A DNA stretch of 64,000 nucleotides from Nevskia sp. (GTDB lineage Bacteria; Pseudomonadota; Gammaproteobacteria; Nevskiales; Nevskiaceae): assembly GCF_021732705.1 (NCBI RefSeq), contig NZ_JAKFUM010000007.1, positions 248,001 to 312,000 of the forward strand, read 5' to 3'. Every line of letters begins with the position of its first letter. The stretch's first letter is position 1. A program made the translations under genes and the position numbers. The notes beneath the pieces are model-generated. The model saw only the letters and a program-made list of their open reading frames with translations. It did not search any database and had not been told where the DNA came from. Shown in pieces: positions 16,465-27,450 of the stretch.

Positions 16465-16967
16465 GACTTCACCTTGATGCGGATGTAGGCCACGCGGCCA
16501 TCGCTGCCGTGTGCCGTGACTTCGCGCAGGCCGGACACGCCGGTCCAGCGCTTGTCGCCGCTGTCCGTATTGCGGGCGCGCGACGATGGCAGGCCGATGC
16601 GGCCCAGCAGCGCGTCATCGAACGGCGTTTCACCGAGCTCGTTGACGGTCAGCCAGTCCGCCTTGCCGTCGATGAACACGACTTCGGTGTTCCCGGGCGA
16701 GTAGCGGCAGCGGCGCGAATACAGCGTGGTTTCGCAGCTTTCGGGAGGTCCGAGCGCGGCGCGAAGCTCGTCCTCGGTCTTGCCGGCGACGTCGGCCATG
16801 CGGAACAGCGGCGCGGTGCTTTTCGGGTCCAGCGATTCGAACGCGCTCGCGTAGTCGAAATCGCCATCCGGGCCGGCCGCGGCATCCGACCAGCGCGCCC
16901 GTGTCGCCCACACGGTGGCGGCGAGCGCCACGACCAGCACCGCCACCAGCATCGCGTACCTTCGCAT
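16461..16967 (-). CDS. membrane-anchored hypothetical protein upstream of alpha-2-macroglobulin
   Basis: 168 residues: one N-terminal membrane helix (AMLVAVLVVALAATVW) and a periplasmic domain with two cysteines (ESCETTLYSRRC) that could form a disulfide. Residues 60-130 (DELRAALGPPESC, YSPGNTEVVFIDGKADWLTV) resemble small SmpA/OmlA-like folds, but weakly. Its stop overlaps the alpha-2-macroglobulin ATG as ATGA, so the two are translated together. A helper or anchor role is inferred from this coupling only. Confidence 0.75.
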   Translation of the reverse strand: MRRYAMLVAVLVVALAATVWATRARWSDAAAGPDGDFDYASAFESLDPKSTAPLFRMADVAGKTEDELRAALGPPESCETTLYSRRCRYSPGNTEVVFIDGKADWLTVNELGETPFDDALLGRIGLPSSRARNTDSGDKRWTGVSGLREVTAHGSDGRVAYIRIKVKS

Positions 16968-17098
16968 GTTCCACTCCGGGATCGATTGTCCGTCGACGCC
17001 TTGATGCTAGCCGGTCACCGGGTCGTCGTCTCGCGTGGAAGCCGCGGGATCGGGCGATCCGGAGATGCGGTTCACGGATTGCGGCGCGGTGCGCCGGA

Positions 17099-18436
<1,338 letters not shown>

Positions 18437-18797
18437 CGGGGTTCGGCGGAGGGAAACGGGGAGCGGATTATAGGCGGCGTGGTACTTTGTCCGGGTGAAA
18501 CTGCGGGGTTGCTGATGTCGGAAACGGGCACGCTGATTACGATTACCGAAGCGCTGGCGGAGTTGCGCGAGCCGCCTCGCCGAGTCGAACGCGGCGGATC
18601 GATCGCACGCACTCGGCGCGGGAAAGTCGTCGTCTGGCTTCGGCCGATGGGAGCAGGATTTTCGGACGCGACAGTGTCCGAAAGCTCCGCGTGCGGTGAG
18701 CGAGCCGCTTCATTCCCGGGGTAGTCGCATCGCTGGTCCGTAGTCTCATCCTGAGTTCTTGCCGAGGCGGCGAACCTGCCGCTGAACCCTTTCGTTC
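18437..18797. other. 361-bp intergenic region with an 8-bp perfect dyad
   Basis: The region between divergent aroG and mutS must hold both promoters. It contains TTTCGGAC at 18660-18667 and its exact inverted copy GTCCGAAA at 18676-18683, a possible operator. A 69-codon plus-strand frame from ATG 18513 exists but shows no recognisable domain, so I did not call it a gene. Confidence 0.4.
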
Positions 18798-21389
18798 ATG
18801 ACCGCAAACAAGACCGGCGAACACACGCCGATGATGCAGCAGTACCTCGCGATCAAGTCCCAGTATCCGGACACGCTGGTGCTGTACCGGATGGGCGACT
18901 TCTACGAGCTGTTCTTCGACGATGCCCGCAAGGCCTCGCGCCTGCTGAACATCACGCTGACCAAGCGCGGCGAGTCCAACGGCGCTCCGATCGCGATGGC
19001 CGGCGTGCCGTATCACCAGCTCGAGAATTACCTCGGCCGACTGATCCGGCAGGGCGAATCGGCCGCCATCGTCGAGCAGGTTGGTGAGGTGGGTGCCGAG
19101 AAAGGTCCGGTGCGGCGCGAAGTGGTTCGCGTGGTCACGCCGGGCACGGCGACCGAGGATTCGCTGCTCGACTCACGCGCCCAGAACCTGCTGGCCGCGG
19201 CCTGCGTCGGCGGCGGCCACTACGGACTGGCGTGGCTGGAGCTGTCGTCCGGGCGCTTCAGCGTGCTGGAAACCGGCAGCGCCGGCGACTGGCGTGCCGA
19301 ACTGCATCGGCTTCGGGCGTCGGAACTGCTGGTGCCGGAAGACGCAGCGCTTGACCTCGGAGGCCTGCACGGGCGCTCGCGCCCGGTCTGGCACTTCGAT
19401 CCGTCATCCGCCCGGCGTCTGCTGACCGAGCAGTTCGGCACCCGCGACCTGCGTGGTTTCGGAGCCGACGACTTGAGCGCCGCACTCGGCGCCGCTGGCG
19501 CGCTGCTGCAGTACGTGCAGGAAACGCAGAAGTCGCGCGTCGGTCATCTGACCGGCCTGCGGGTCGAGACCATCGACGAAGCGCTGACCCTCGACCCGTC
19601 GACCCGGCGCAATCTGGAAATCGAGCATTCGCTGTCCGGCTCCGCGCCGCACACGCTGGTGGCCGTGCTCGACACCTGCGTGACCAGCATGGGCAGCCGG
19701 CAGTTGCGGCGCTGGCTGTCACGGCCGCTGCGGGATCGCGAGACCGTCGGCGCGCGGCATGACGCCGTCGAGCTGCTCCTCGACAGCGGCGCGCACCGTG
19801 CGCTGCGCGAAGCCTTGAGGCCGATCGCGGACATCGAACGCATCCTCGCCCGCGTGTCCTTGCGCTCGGCCCGGCCGCGCGATCTGGCCGGCCTCGGTGC
19901 CTCGCTGTCCGGCCTGCCGGCGCTGGCGCAGACCTTCGCCGAGATCGACGCGCCGCTGCTGCGCGCGCTGGCCGCCCGGCTCGGCGAGCACCCGGCGCTG
20001 GCCGCGGAACTGGCGCGGGCGATCATCGACGAGCCGCCGCTGCTGGCGCGTGACGGCGGCGTGTTCCGTCCCGGCTTCGATGCCACGCTGGACGAGCTGC
20101 GCCATCTGTCGACCAATGCCGACGGCTTCCTGCTCGATCTCGAGCAGCGCGAGCGGGCGCGCTCCGGCATCGATTCGCTCAAGGTCGGCTACAACCGCGT
20201 GCAGGGTTACTTCATCGAAGTCACCAAGCAGCATTCGAATCGCGTACCGGCCGATTACCAGCGCCGACAGACGCTGACCCATGCCGAGCGCTACCTCACC
20301 GAGGAACTGAAGCGCTTTGAGGACCAGGTGCTCGGCGCGCGCGACAAGGCGCTGGCGCGCGAGAAGCAGCTGTACGACGCGCTGCTCGACCGCGTTGCCG
20401 CCGACCTCGCGCCGCTGCAGGCCACCGCCGCCGCCATCGCCGAACTCGACGTGCTGGCCGCCTACGCCGAGCGCGCGGCGAGCCTGCGCTGGACGCGGCC
20501 GGAACTGGTCGCGGAACCCGGCATCCGCATCGTCAACGGCCGGCATCCGGTGGTCGAAACGACGCTCGATGGCCCGTTCGTGCCGAACGACAGCGTGCTC
20601 GACGACCGCCGGCGGCTCCTCGTGATCACCGGCCCGAACATGGGCGGCAAGAGCACCTACATGCGCCAGACCGCGCTGATCGTGCTGCTGGCGCATGCCG
20701 GCAGCTTCGTGCCGGCGGATGCCGCCGTGCTCGGCCCGGTCGATCGCATCTTCACCCGCATCGGCGCGGCCGATGATCTGGCGCGCGCGCAGTCGACGTT
20801 CATGGTCGAGATGTCGGAAACCGCGAACATCCTGCACAACGCCACTGCCCACAGCCTGGTGCTGATGGACGAGGTCGGGCGCGGTACTTCGACCTACGAC
20901 GGTCTCGCGCTCGCCCGCGCCTGCGCCGAGCATCTGGCCACCACGTCGAGGGCCTGGACCCTGTTCGCGACGCACTACTTCGAGCTGACCGCGCTCGCCG
21001 ACGAGCTGCCGGGCGTGGTCAACGTGCATCTCGATGCCGCCGAGTACGCATCGGCCGCCGGCGAACAGCTGGTGTTCCTGCATCGGGTGCAGCCCGGGCC
21101 GGCGAATCGCTCGTACGGCCTGCAGGTCGCAGCACTTGCCGGCGTGCCGTCCCCGGTGATCGCGCGCGCCCGGTCGATCCTGCAGACCCTCGAAGCGCAG
21201 GCCGATGCCGCACCGGCGAGGCCAGCGGTGCCGGCGTCCAGCAAAGCCGCAGCGCCGGCCGCGCCGCAGCTGTCGCTGTTCGCCGCCCCCGAATCAAAAG
21301 CGCTGGCGCTGCTCGATCGCCTGGATCCGGACAGCTTGAGCCCGCGCGAGGCGCTGGAAGCGGTCTATCAGCTCAAGAAGCTGCGCTGA
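18798..21389 (+). CDS. mutS: DNA mismatch repair protein MutS
   Basis: 863 residues, close to E. coli MutS (853). The mismatch-binding motif is Phe35-Tyr-Glu37 (MGDFYELFF). Connector, lever and clamp domains follow, then the ABC-type ATPase with Walker A ([10 protein letters not shown]), the signature region ([14 protein letters not shown]) and Walker B ([14 protein letters not shown]), and a C-terminal helical tail. It recognises base mismatches and recruits MutL. It has its own upstream region and convergent neighbours downstream, consistent with single-gene transcription. Confidence 0.97.
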   Translation: MTANKTGEHTPMMQQYLAIKSQYPDTLVLYRMGDFYELFFDDARKASRLLNITLTKRGESNGAPIAMAGVPYHQLENYLGRLIRQGESAAIVEQVGEVGAEKGPVRREVVRVVTPGTATEDSLLDSRAQNLLAAACVGGGHYGLAWLELSSGRFSVLETGSAGDWRAELHRLRASELLVPEDAALDLGGLHGRSRPVWHFDPSSARRLLTEQFGTRDLRGFGADDLSAALGAAGALLQYVQETQKSRVGHLTGLRVETIDEALTLDPSTRRNLEIEHSLSGSAPHTLVAVLDTCVTSMGSRQLRRWLSRPLRDRETVGARHDAVELLLDSGAHRALREALRPIADIERILARVSLRSARPRDLAGLGASLSGLPALAQTFAEIDAPLLRALAARLGEHPALAAELARAIIDEPPLLARDGGVFRPGFDATLDELRHLSTNADGFLLDLEQRERARSGIDSLKVGYNRVQGYFIEVTKQHSNRVPADYQRRQTLTHAERYLTEELKRFEDQVLGARDKALAREKQLYDALLDRVAADLAPLQATAAAIAELDVLAAYAERAASLRWTRPELVAEPGIRIVNGRHPVVETTLDGPFVPNDSVLDDRRRLLVITGPNMGGKSTYMRQTALIVLLAHAGSFVPADAAVLGPVDRIFTRIGAADDLARAQSTFMVEMSETANILHNATAHSLVLMDEVGRGTSTYDGLALARACAEHLATTSRAWTLFATHYFELTALADELPGVVNVHLDAAEYASAAGEQLVFLHRVQPGPANRSYGLQVAALAGVPSPVIARARSILQTLEAQADAAPARPAVPASSKAAAPAAPQLSLFAAPESKALALLDRLDPDSLSPREALEAVYQLKKLR

Positions 21390-21422
21390 CGCCGCGCCCG
21401 CATTGCCGAGCGATCCGGACAC

Positions 21423-22637
21423 TCAGACCGAGCGTGTGGCCATCGCCGGCGGCACGCGCGATGCGCGCCGTGCCGGCCCCAGCACGGCCAGTTGGCCGAG
21501 GATCCACAGCGCCACGCAGCCGGCCGGCACGTAGTACCACGGCAGGCGTGCGGCCTCGTAATTCTGGATCAGCCAGACGTTGAAGCCGTAGGCCATCGCC
21601 GCGCCGATCGCGAGCCCGAGGGTCGTGATCACGAAGTTCTCGGTCAGGAAGTAGCGCAGGATCATGCCGCGCGTGGCACCGAGCGCCCGGCGTGTGCCGA
21701 TCTGCTTGGTGCGCTGCGTGACCCAGAAGCTGGCCATGCCGACGATGCCGAGCGCGGTGATGATCAGCAGCGCCGCGATGACGATGGTCAGGATGATCAT
21801 CATGGCGCGGTCCTGCGAATAGCCCTCGCCGCGGATGCGCTCGATGCTGCGCGCTTCGCGGACGATGCGGCTGTGGTTGATCTCGCCGAGCTTCGCCTCG
21901 ATCTGCTTCATCAACGCATCGCGCTGCCCCGGCGCGGTGCGCACGAGATAACGCATGCGGCCATCGCCGACCAGCTGCTGCGGCACGAGGATCGAGAATT
22001 CCGCCAGCCGCTTGGAATGCGGCCATGGCGACTGCAGGCGGTCGACGACGCCGATGATGGTCACCGGCGGTTTTTCGGTATCGAGATACACCTGCTTGCC
22101 GAGCGCCGCCTGCCCCGGCCACAGCTTTTCGCCGAGCGCCCTGCTCATGATCACGCCGGCCGGCCAGCCCTGCGTGGTCCGATTGCGCTCGCTGACTTCA
22201 TCGGGGCGGAAATCGCGGCCGGCGATCAGCTGCGCCCCGAGCGTGTTCAGGCCGTGGTCGTCGACGAAGTAGATCGCGGTCGGCGCGGTCGAGGTCTTCT
22301 GTTCCTGGGTCAGCGACAGGCCTTCGCTCCAGCCACCGTTGCTCATCGGGATGGCGTTGATCGTCGTGGCATCGACCACGCCGGGCAGGCTGCGCATCAT
22401 CGCCAGATCCTCGGCGAAGGTGCGGGCATCATCGAAGCCTTCACCGAAGCCGATGCTCGACACGGTGAAGGTATCGGCCTCGTTGATGCCGCTCGGGCGC
22501 TGCATCAGCGCGGCGCGCTCGCTGATGATGAAAAGGCTGTTGCAGACGATCGCCAGAGTCAGCGCGATCTGCAGGCCGATCAGCACCAGCGAGACCTTGC
22601 TGCGCATCAGCGCCGACAGGATGGGACGGATTTCCAT
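21423..22637 (-). CDS. MacB/FtsX-type ABC transporter permease (second of two)
   Basis: 404 residues with the MacB layout: one N-terminal transmembrane helix (VSLVLIGLQIALTLAIVC), a large periplasmic MacB_PCD-like domain, and three C-terminal helices preceded by the coupling segment QIGTRRALGATRGMI. It lies 12 bp after its sister permease and pairs with the upstream ATPase and membrane-fusion protein. Such systems export or mechanically transmit signals for peptides, lipids or drugs across the envelope. No substrate can be read from the sequence. Confidence 0.85.
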   Translation of the reverse strand: MEIRPILSALMRSKVSLVLIGLQIALTLAIVCNSLFIISERAALMQRPSGINEADTFTVSSIGFGEGFDDARTFAEDLAMMRSLPGVVDATTINAIPMSNGGWSEGLSLTQEQKTSTAPTAIYFVDDHGLNTLGAQLIAGRDFRPDEVSERNRTTQGWPAGVIMSRALGEKLWPGQAALGKQVYLDTEKPPVTIIGVVDRLQSPWPHSKRLAEFSILVPQQLVGDGRMRYLVRTAPGQRDALMKQIEAKLGEINHSRIVREARSIERIRGEGYSQDRAMMIILTIVIAALLIITALGIVGMASFWVTQRTKQIGTRRALGATRGMILRYFLTENFVITTLGLAIGAAMAYGFNVWLIQNYEAARLPWYYVPAGCVALWILGQLAVLGPARRASRVPPAMATRSV

Positions 22638-22649
22638 GATTGCGCTCCG

Positions 22650-23960
22650 TTACTGGGTCTTGAGCTGGGCGGCCGGCTGCACGCGGCAGGCGCGCCAGGT
22701 CGGGAACAGGCCGGCGAGCATCGCGGCGACGATCGACAGCACCAGCGTGGTCGCGACCATCACCCAGTCCAGCTGGGCCACGGCCTTGAACTCGCTGTAC
22801 AGCGCGCGGACGCCGAGCAGCCCGAGCCAGGTCAGCAGCAGGCCGACCAGCCCGCCGGTGACGCCGACCACGCCGGCTTCGACCAGATGCTGCAGGAACA
22901 GCTGACCGCGGCTGGCGCCGAGCGCGCGGCGCAGGCCGATCTCGCCGCTCTTGCGCATGAACTTCGCGAGCAGCAGTCCGACGGTGTTGACCAGACAGAC
23001 CAGCAGGAACGCGAACGACAGGCCGACCTGGATCTCGACGTCGCTCGACACGACCTTCTGTTCCTCCAGCCACTGCGTCACGTTCGGCAGCTTGCTGCGC
23101 AGCGGGCGCTCGAAGCGGCCAAGCTTCTTCTGCTCGCCGATGTAGGCGTCGAGAAAGGCCTTGTAGTCGGCAAGCTTCGCCGGGGTGTCGAGCTGCGCCC
23201 AGAACTGGATCCAGATGCAGTCCGAGCGCAGATAGCCTTCCCAGCCGGGCTCGGAATTCTTGAAGCAGTTGTTGTTGCCGGCCGAGCCCATCTGCAGCTC
23301 GATGGCGGTCGTGAACGGGATGAACGCTTCCTCGGGCTCGTTCAGGGCGCCATTGCTCACGTCGTAGTACTTCACGCGCGGTCGCCACGTGTCGAGCACG
23401 CCGACGACGGTGTATTCGATGCCGTCGAACTTCACGCGCTTGCCGGTGGAGTCGGCCCCGCCGAACAGCTTTTCGTTGATCGGCTGGGTCAGCACCGTGA
23501 CCCGGCCGTGCTGCTCGTCGACCGACTTGTCCCAGCCGCTGCCGTACTTGAACGGCGTGTCGAACAGGCCGAAGAAATCGGAACCGGTGGCGCGCGCCAG
23601 CGACAGGAACGGCTTCACCTCCGGATTGTCCGGCTGCACCGGCAGCACGACCTTGTACATCGCCGCCTGCTTGTCGGCCTTCGACGCCGCCATCAGCGCC
23701 GTGGCGTCGAGATAGGTCAGCGCATCCGGCAGGATGTCGGGATTCGGATCGAAGCCTTCGTTGATGTCCCAGTTGTCGAGCTGCACGACATGCAGGCGGT
23801 CCGATTTCCACGGAATCGGATCGCTGCCCATCAGGTAGAACACGGTCAGCGAGGTCATGCTGGCGGCGATGCCGAGCGCGATGCCGAACACCATCAGCGC
23901 GGTCAGCACCGAGTGCCGGCGCAGCGAGCGCAGCCCCAGAGTCAGGTAGTAGCCGAACAT
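22650..23960 (-). CDS. MacB/FtsX-type ABC transporter permease (first of two)
   Basis: 436 residues. An N-terminal helix (VLTALMVFGIALGIAASM) is followed by a periplasmic domain of about 270 residues and three C-terminal helices with the coupling motif EIGLRRALGASRGQL. The periplasmic domain contains two cysteines (NNNCFKN, RSDCIW) that could bond. It is clearly different from the second permease, so the transporter is probably a heterodimer. It is separated from the ATPase gene by 9 bp. Confidence 0.86.
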   Translation of the reverse strand: MFGYYLTLGLRSLRRHSVLTALMVFGIALGIAASMTSLTVFYLMGSDPIPWKSDRLHVVQLDNWDINEGFDPNPDILPDALTYLDATALMAASKADKQAAMYKVVLPVQPDNPEVKPFLSLARATGSDFFGLFDTPFKYGSGWDKSVDEQHGRVTVLTQPINEKLFGGADSTGKRVKFDGIEYTVVGVLDTWRPRVKYYDVSNGALNEPEEAFIPFTTAIELQMGSAGNNNCFKNSEPGWEGYLRSDCIWIQFWAQLDTPAKLADYKAFLDAYIGEQKKLGRFERPLRSKLPNVTQWLEEQKVVSSDVEIQVGLSFAFLLVCLVNTVGLLLAKFMRKSGEIGLRRALGASRGQLFLQHLVEAGVVGVTGGLVGLLLTWLGLLGVRALYSEFKAVAQLDWVMVATTLVLSIVAAMLAGLFPTWRACRVQPAAQLKTQ

Positions 23961-23969
23961 GGCGCGCGC

Positions 23970-24692
23970 CTAGCCGACGGCCACGGCGGACTGCACCACG
24001 CCGAGACCGCGCATCCGCGGTTCGGACTGGATGTCGACCACCTGCCCGTCGATCACATGGACGTTGCGCTGCGCCCGCGCCGCCAATTCCGGATCGTGCG
24101 TGACCATGATGATGGTCGCACCCTCGGCATGCAGGTCTTCCAGCAGCTGCATGACGCCGCGCGCCATCTGGGTATCGAGATTGCCGGTCGGCTCGTCGGC
24201 CAGCAGGATCTTCGGCGAACCGGCCAGCGCGCGGGCAATCGCCACGCGCTGCTGCTGGCCGCCCGAAAGCTCCGACGGAAAGTGCTTCACGCGCGCCGAC
24301 AGGCCGACGCGCGCCAGCGACTCCTCGATCCGGCGCTTGCGCTCGGCAGCGTTGAAGCCGCGGTAACGCAGCGGCACGTCGACGTTGTCGAACAGGTTCA
24401 GGTCCGGAATCAGGTTGAAGCCCTGGAAGATGAAGCCGATCTTCTCGTTGCGCAGCCGCGAGCGGGCGTCATCGTTCATGCCGCGCACGTCGATGCCGTC
24501 GAGCAGAAACTCGCCGCCGGTGAATTCCTCGAGCAGGCCGGCGATGTTCAGAAACGTGGTCTTGCCCGAGCCACTGGGTCCGGTGACGGCCACGAACTCG
24601 CCTTCGCGGACATGGATCGAGAAGTCGCGCAGTGCGTGGGTCTCGATCAGATGCGTGCGGTAGACCTTGGACAGGTGGTTCATCTTGAGCAT
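23970..24692 (-). CDS. ABC transporter ATP-binding protein, MacB/LolD type
   Basis: 240 residues with all nucleotide-binding motifs: Walker A GPSGSGKTT, Q-loop FIFQGFNLI, signature LSGGQQQRVAIARAL, Walker B ILLADEPTGNLD and H-loop VTHD. It would energise the two downstream permeases from the cytoplasmic face. The LolD/MacB subfamily is indicated by LRNEKIGFIFQ and the TGNLD tail. The gene lies 17 bp after the membrane-fusion protein gene in the same operon. Confidence 0.92.
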   Translation of the reverse strand: MLKMNHLSKVYRTHLIETHALRDFSIHVREGEFVAVTGPSGSGKTTFLNIAGLLEEFTGGEFLLDGIDVRGMNDDARSRLRNEKIGFIFQGFNLIPDLNLFDNVDVPLRYRGFNAAERKRRIEESLARVGLSARVKHFPSELSGGQQQRVAIARALAGSPKILLADEPTGNLDTQMARGVMQLLEDLHAEGATIIMVTHDPELAARAQRNVHVIDGQVVDIQSEPRMRGLGVVQSAVAVG

Positions 24693-24709
24693 GGGCTTCT
24701 CCTTGCGTA

Positions 24710-25978
24710 TCAGTGCAGGACGACGCGCTCGGCGCCGTTGAAATCATCAGTTCCGGAAATCACGACGCGGTCGCCTTCGGCCAGACCGCCGAGAATCTCG
24801 ACCTTGTTCAGGCTGGTGGCACCGACTTCGATCGCGGTGCGCACGGCGCCGCCGTCTTTCACCACGTAGGCAACGCGGCCGGCGCCGGTGTCGAGGAACG
24901 GCCCGCGCTGCACCAGCAGCACGCCCTTCTTCTCATCGAGCAGGATGCGCGACGACAGCCGCTGGTTCTGGCGCAGGCCTTCCGGCTGCGACCCGCTGAA
25001 ACGCACGCGGGCGGACACCTGCCCGGCCACCACTTCCGGCGACACCGCGCTGATCTCGCCCGGCCAGGACTTTCCGCCGCCGGTGATCTCGGCCGGAATG
25101 CCGGTCGCCAGATCCTTGGCGAAGGTTTCCGGCACCTTGATCTCCAGCTCCAGCGCGCTGAGATCGACCACCGTCATCAGCGGCAGATCGCGCGCGACGC
25201 TGGCGCGCTCGGCGACCAGCAGCTGGCCGATCTGGCCCGCCACCGGCGAGCGCAGCGCCAGCTGCGACACCTGCCGTGAGAGATCGGCCACTAGCAGCTG
25301 CTGACGATCCCGCGCCAGCTTCTTCGATTCGACATCGAAGCGGATCTGCTCCGGCTCCAGCTTCAGGTCCTCGCGGGCACGGGTCAGCGCGAACTCGGCC
25401 TTCTCCAGCGCATCTTCGTTGCGCAGCACCTGCAGTTCCGAATACGCGCCCTGCTCGAAGGCCTTGCGGCTGCGTTCGACCTCGCGCGCCGCCGTGTTGC
25501 GGTCGACCTGCGCCCGGTCCACGGCTTCCTGCACCGTCAACTGCTGGCGGCGCGCCTGCAGCTTGGCGCGCTGCCAGTCGATGTCGAGCGCGGCCAGCGC
25601 GGCCTGCTCCTGCGCGAGGCGGTTGGTCAGTTCCGGGCTGTCGATGACGGCGATGACGGCGTCCTTCTCGACGCGATCACCCGCCTTCGCCTTCAACTGC
25701 ACGATGCCGGCGGCCGGTGCGTACAGGGTCGGGCTGACGGCGGCGACGATCCGGCCTTCGGCCGCGATGTCGCGCACGAAATCGCCGCGCTCGACCGTCG
25801 CCACGCTCAGCCGGCTCAAGGCCACGGAGGCGTCGGCGGACAGCACGCGGCGCGCGCCCGGCACCAGCAGCGCAATCCCGATCAGCAGCGCGGTTCCGGC
25901 TGCGATCCACGGCGCAAACCGTCGCCATGCGGGCGGCGCTGCCATCACTCGATCCTGCGCCGTGGTTTCTCTGAACAT
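24710..25978 (-). CDS. HlyD-family periplasmic adaptor (membrane fusion protein)
   Basis: 422 residues from ATG 25978, preceded by GGGGAG. One membrane anchor (WIAAGTALLIGIALLV) is followed by a biotinyl-lipoyl half domain (AGIVQLKAKAGDRVEKDAVI), a long helical hairpin (about 100-200, rich in Glu, Arg, Gln and Leu), the second lipoyl half and beta-barrel domains. It would link the inner-membrane ABC transporter to an outer-membrane channel, which is not encoded here. First gene of the adaptor-ATPase-permease-permease operon. Confidence 0.88.
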   Translation of the reverse strand: MFRETTAQDRVMAAPPAWRRFAPWIAAGTALLIGIALLVPGARRVLSADASVALSRLSVATVERGDFVRDIAAEGRIVAAVSPTLYAPAAGIVQLKAKAGDRVEKDAVIAVIDSPELTNRLAQEQAALAALDIDWQRAKLQARRQQLTVQEAVDRAQVDRNTAAREVERSRKAFEQGAYSELQVLRNEDALEKAEFALTRAREDLKLEPEQIRFDVESKKLARDRQQLLVADLSRQVSQLALRSPVAGQIGQLLVAERASVARDLPLMTVVDLSALELEIKVPETFAKDLATGIPAEITGGGKSWPGEISAVSPEVVAGQVSARVRFSGSQPEGLRQNQRLSSRILLDEKKGVLLVQRGPFLDTGAGRVAYVVKDGGAVRTAIEVGATSLNKVEILGGLAEGDRVVISGTDDFNGAERVVLH

Positions 25979-26073
25979 GCCGCTCCCCTGACCGCGCGTC
26001 GGCGGCCATCGTGTTGGATGTGAACGTTGAATGCCGGGCTGGCGTGTCCGATCCCGGCTGGCTGCCGTGCCCG

Positions 26074-26373
26074 CTAGACCCAGACCATCGAACGACTGCG
26101 CTGGCGCTTCACCAGCCGCAGGTTGCAGACCGTGGTCGACGGCGGCAGCCCGTCGGCCGCCGCGTCGGTGGCGCTGCGGCGGCACGGAATGCCGTTGTTC
26201 GGAATGTGACCGGGCTCGACATCGCTGCCGGTGCGGATCGGCCGCGGTGGGCCTTTCGCGCCATCGTCGGGTGCCACGCTGCCGCCGCGATCACTGAGTG
26301 CCGACATCGCCGGCAGGCTCAGAGCCAGACCCATCAGCAGCGCTGCCAGCCGGTTTCGCTTCGTGCTCGACAT
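26074..26373 (-). CDS. small secreted protein upstream of the ABC export operon
   Basis: 99 residues. A Sec signal peptide (RNRLAALLMGLALSLPAMSA) is followed by a short, mostly disordered mature part with two cysteines (IPCRRS, TVCNLR). The start is one of two adjacent ATGs (26376 or 26373) after GGGAGAGGG; the second has better spacing. It lies on the same strand, 95 bp upstream of the adaptor gene. It might be a substrate or accessory of that system, but nothing in the sequence shows it. Not recognised. Confidence 0.55.
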   Translation of the reverse strand: MSSTKRNRLAALLMGLALSLPAMSALSDRGGSVAPDDGAKGPPRPIRTGSDVEPGHIPNNGIPCRRSATDAAADGLPPSTTVCNLRLVKRQRSRSMVWV

Positions 26374-26487
26374 CATCCCTCTCCCGTTTGCGCCACATCT
26401 GATGCGCAATCCGCGTGCCGGGATGTCGAAAGTGCTCAAGTCATTGTTATTATTGTTTTTATCTGCGAAAGGCCGATCATGTGAAAC

Positions 26488-26571
26488 TGTCCGCGGACAC
26501 TGCCCGGACAACTGCGGAGGACCGTGCGGACAGAGTGCGAACGCAGCGCCGGGTGCCCGACGGTGCGGACA
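26488..26571. repeat. 12-bp palindrome and clustered CGGACA half-sites
   Basis: TGTCCGCGGACA at 26488-26499 is a perfect 12-bp palindrome. Its half CGGACA recurs at 26505-26510, 26527-26532 and 26566-26571. A further copy lies at 27529-27534, on the far side of the binding-protein gene. The cluster looks like a multi-site operator or a small repeat element upstream of the secreted-protein gene. Confidence 0.4.
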
Positions 26572-26604
26572 TCCGACCGCCGAGTGCGCTCAGACAGTAT
26601 CGCT

Positions 26605-27450
26605 TCAGCTTCCGGTCACGTTCGCCAGCCAGGCCGTGCCTTCGAACCACTTGTTGTAGAGCGCGTCGTAGGTGCCGTCGTTGCGGATCTGGTTCTGGAA
26701 GTTGTCGAGCCAGTTCAGGAAATCCGGATCGCCCTTGCGCACGGCCCAGCCGAGCGGCTCCTTGGTGAACGGTTCCTTCAGATGGATCAGCGTGTCCTTG
26801 TACTGGGCGATGTAGACGGTGTTGAACGGCAGGTCGTAGACGAAGGCGTCGGCGCGGCCGTTGCGAACTTCGAGCGCCGCATCCGCCTCGGTTTCAAAAG
26901 TCTTGATTCTGGCCTTGCCGAGGTAACGGCGCGCGGCGATCTCGCCGGTGGTGCCGAGCTTGGTCGCCACGACGTACTTCGGATCGTTCAGCTCCTTGAC
27001 CGACTTCACGGCATCGGCATTCTTGCGATGCAGCAGGATGGTCTGGCCGATGATGATGTACGGGTCGGCGAAGTTGACCTGCAGATTGCGCTCCGGCGTG
27101 ATCGTCATGCCGGACATGAGGATGTCGAACTTGTCGGTCAGCAGCGCCGGGATGATGCCGTCCCACTGCGTGTTGACGAAGGTCACCTTGACACCCATGT
27201 AACGCGCCATCAGCTTGGCCAGATCGACATCGAAACCAATGATCTCGCCGCGCTTGTCGCGCATCTCGAACGGGATGTAGCCCGCTTCCAGACCGACTCG
27301 CAGCTCGCCACGCTTCAGGATCTGGTTCAGCGTCGACTTTTCCCACAGCGCCTGATCCGCCGCCTGCGCGGTGCCGGCAACGCCGAACACGGCGGCGAGG
27401 CTGATCAGCAGGGACGAACACCGGGCAGCGACGACTTTGCGCAAGGACAT
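26605..27450 (-). CDS. amino-acid ABC transporter substrate-binding protein
   Basis: 281 residues with a signal peptide (SSLLISLAAVFGVAGTAQA). The mature protein follows the family 3 solute-binding fold: GELRVGLEAGYIPFEM, GFDVDLAKLMA, DILMSGMTITPERN and KLGTTGEIAARRYL. It would bind a polar amino acid in the periplasm. No permease or ATPase of the matching type is adjacent, so it either uses components encoded elsewhere or has a sensory role. ATG 27450 starts the signal peptide; it lacks a clear ribosome binding site, and longer in-frame starts exist. Confidence 0.88.
   Translation of the reverse strand: MSLRKVVAARCSSLLISLAAVFGVAGTAQAADQALWEKSTLNQILKRGELRVGLEAGYIPFEMRDKRGEIIGFDVDLAKLMARYMGVKVTFVNTQWDGIIPALLTDKFDILMSGMTITPERNLQVNFADPYIIIGQTILLHRKNADAVKSVKELNDPKYVVATKLGTTGEIAARRYLGKARIKTFETEADAALEVRNGRADAFVYDLPFNTVYIAQYKDTLIHLKEPFTKEPLGWAVRKGDPDFLNWLDNFQNQIRNDGTYDALYNKWFEGTAWLANVTGS

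Noticed and set aside
18513-18722. 69-codon frame in the aroG-mutS intergenic region
   Set aside because: No homology, no good ribosome binding site, and it contains the dyad and probably the mutS promoter.
21492-24869. 1125-codon plus-strand frame opposite the ABC exporter genes
   Set aside because: It spans several genes that show complete transporter motifs on the other strand; its composition is typical of antisense frames.
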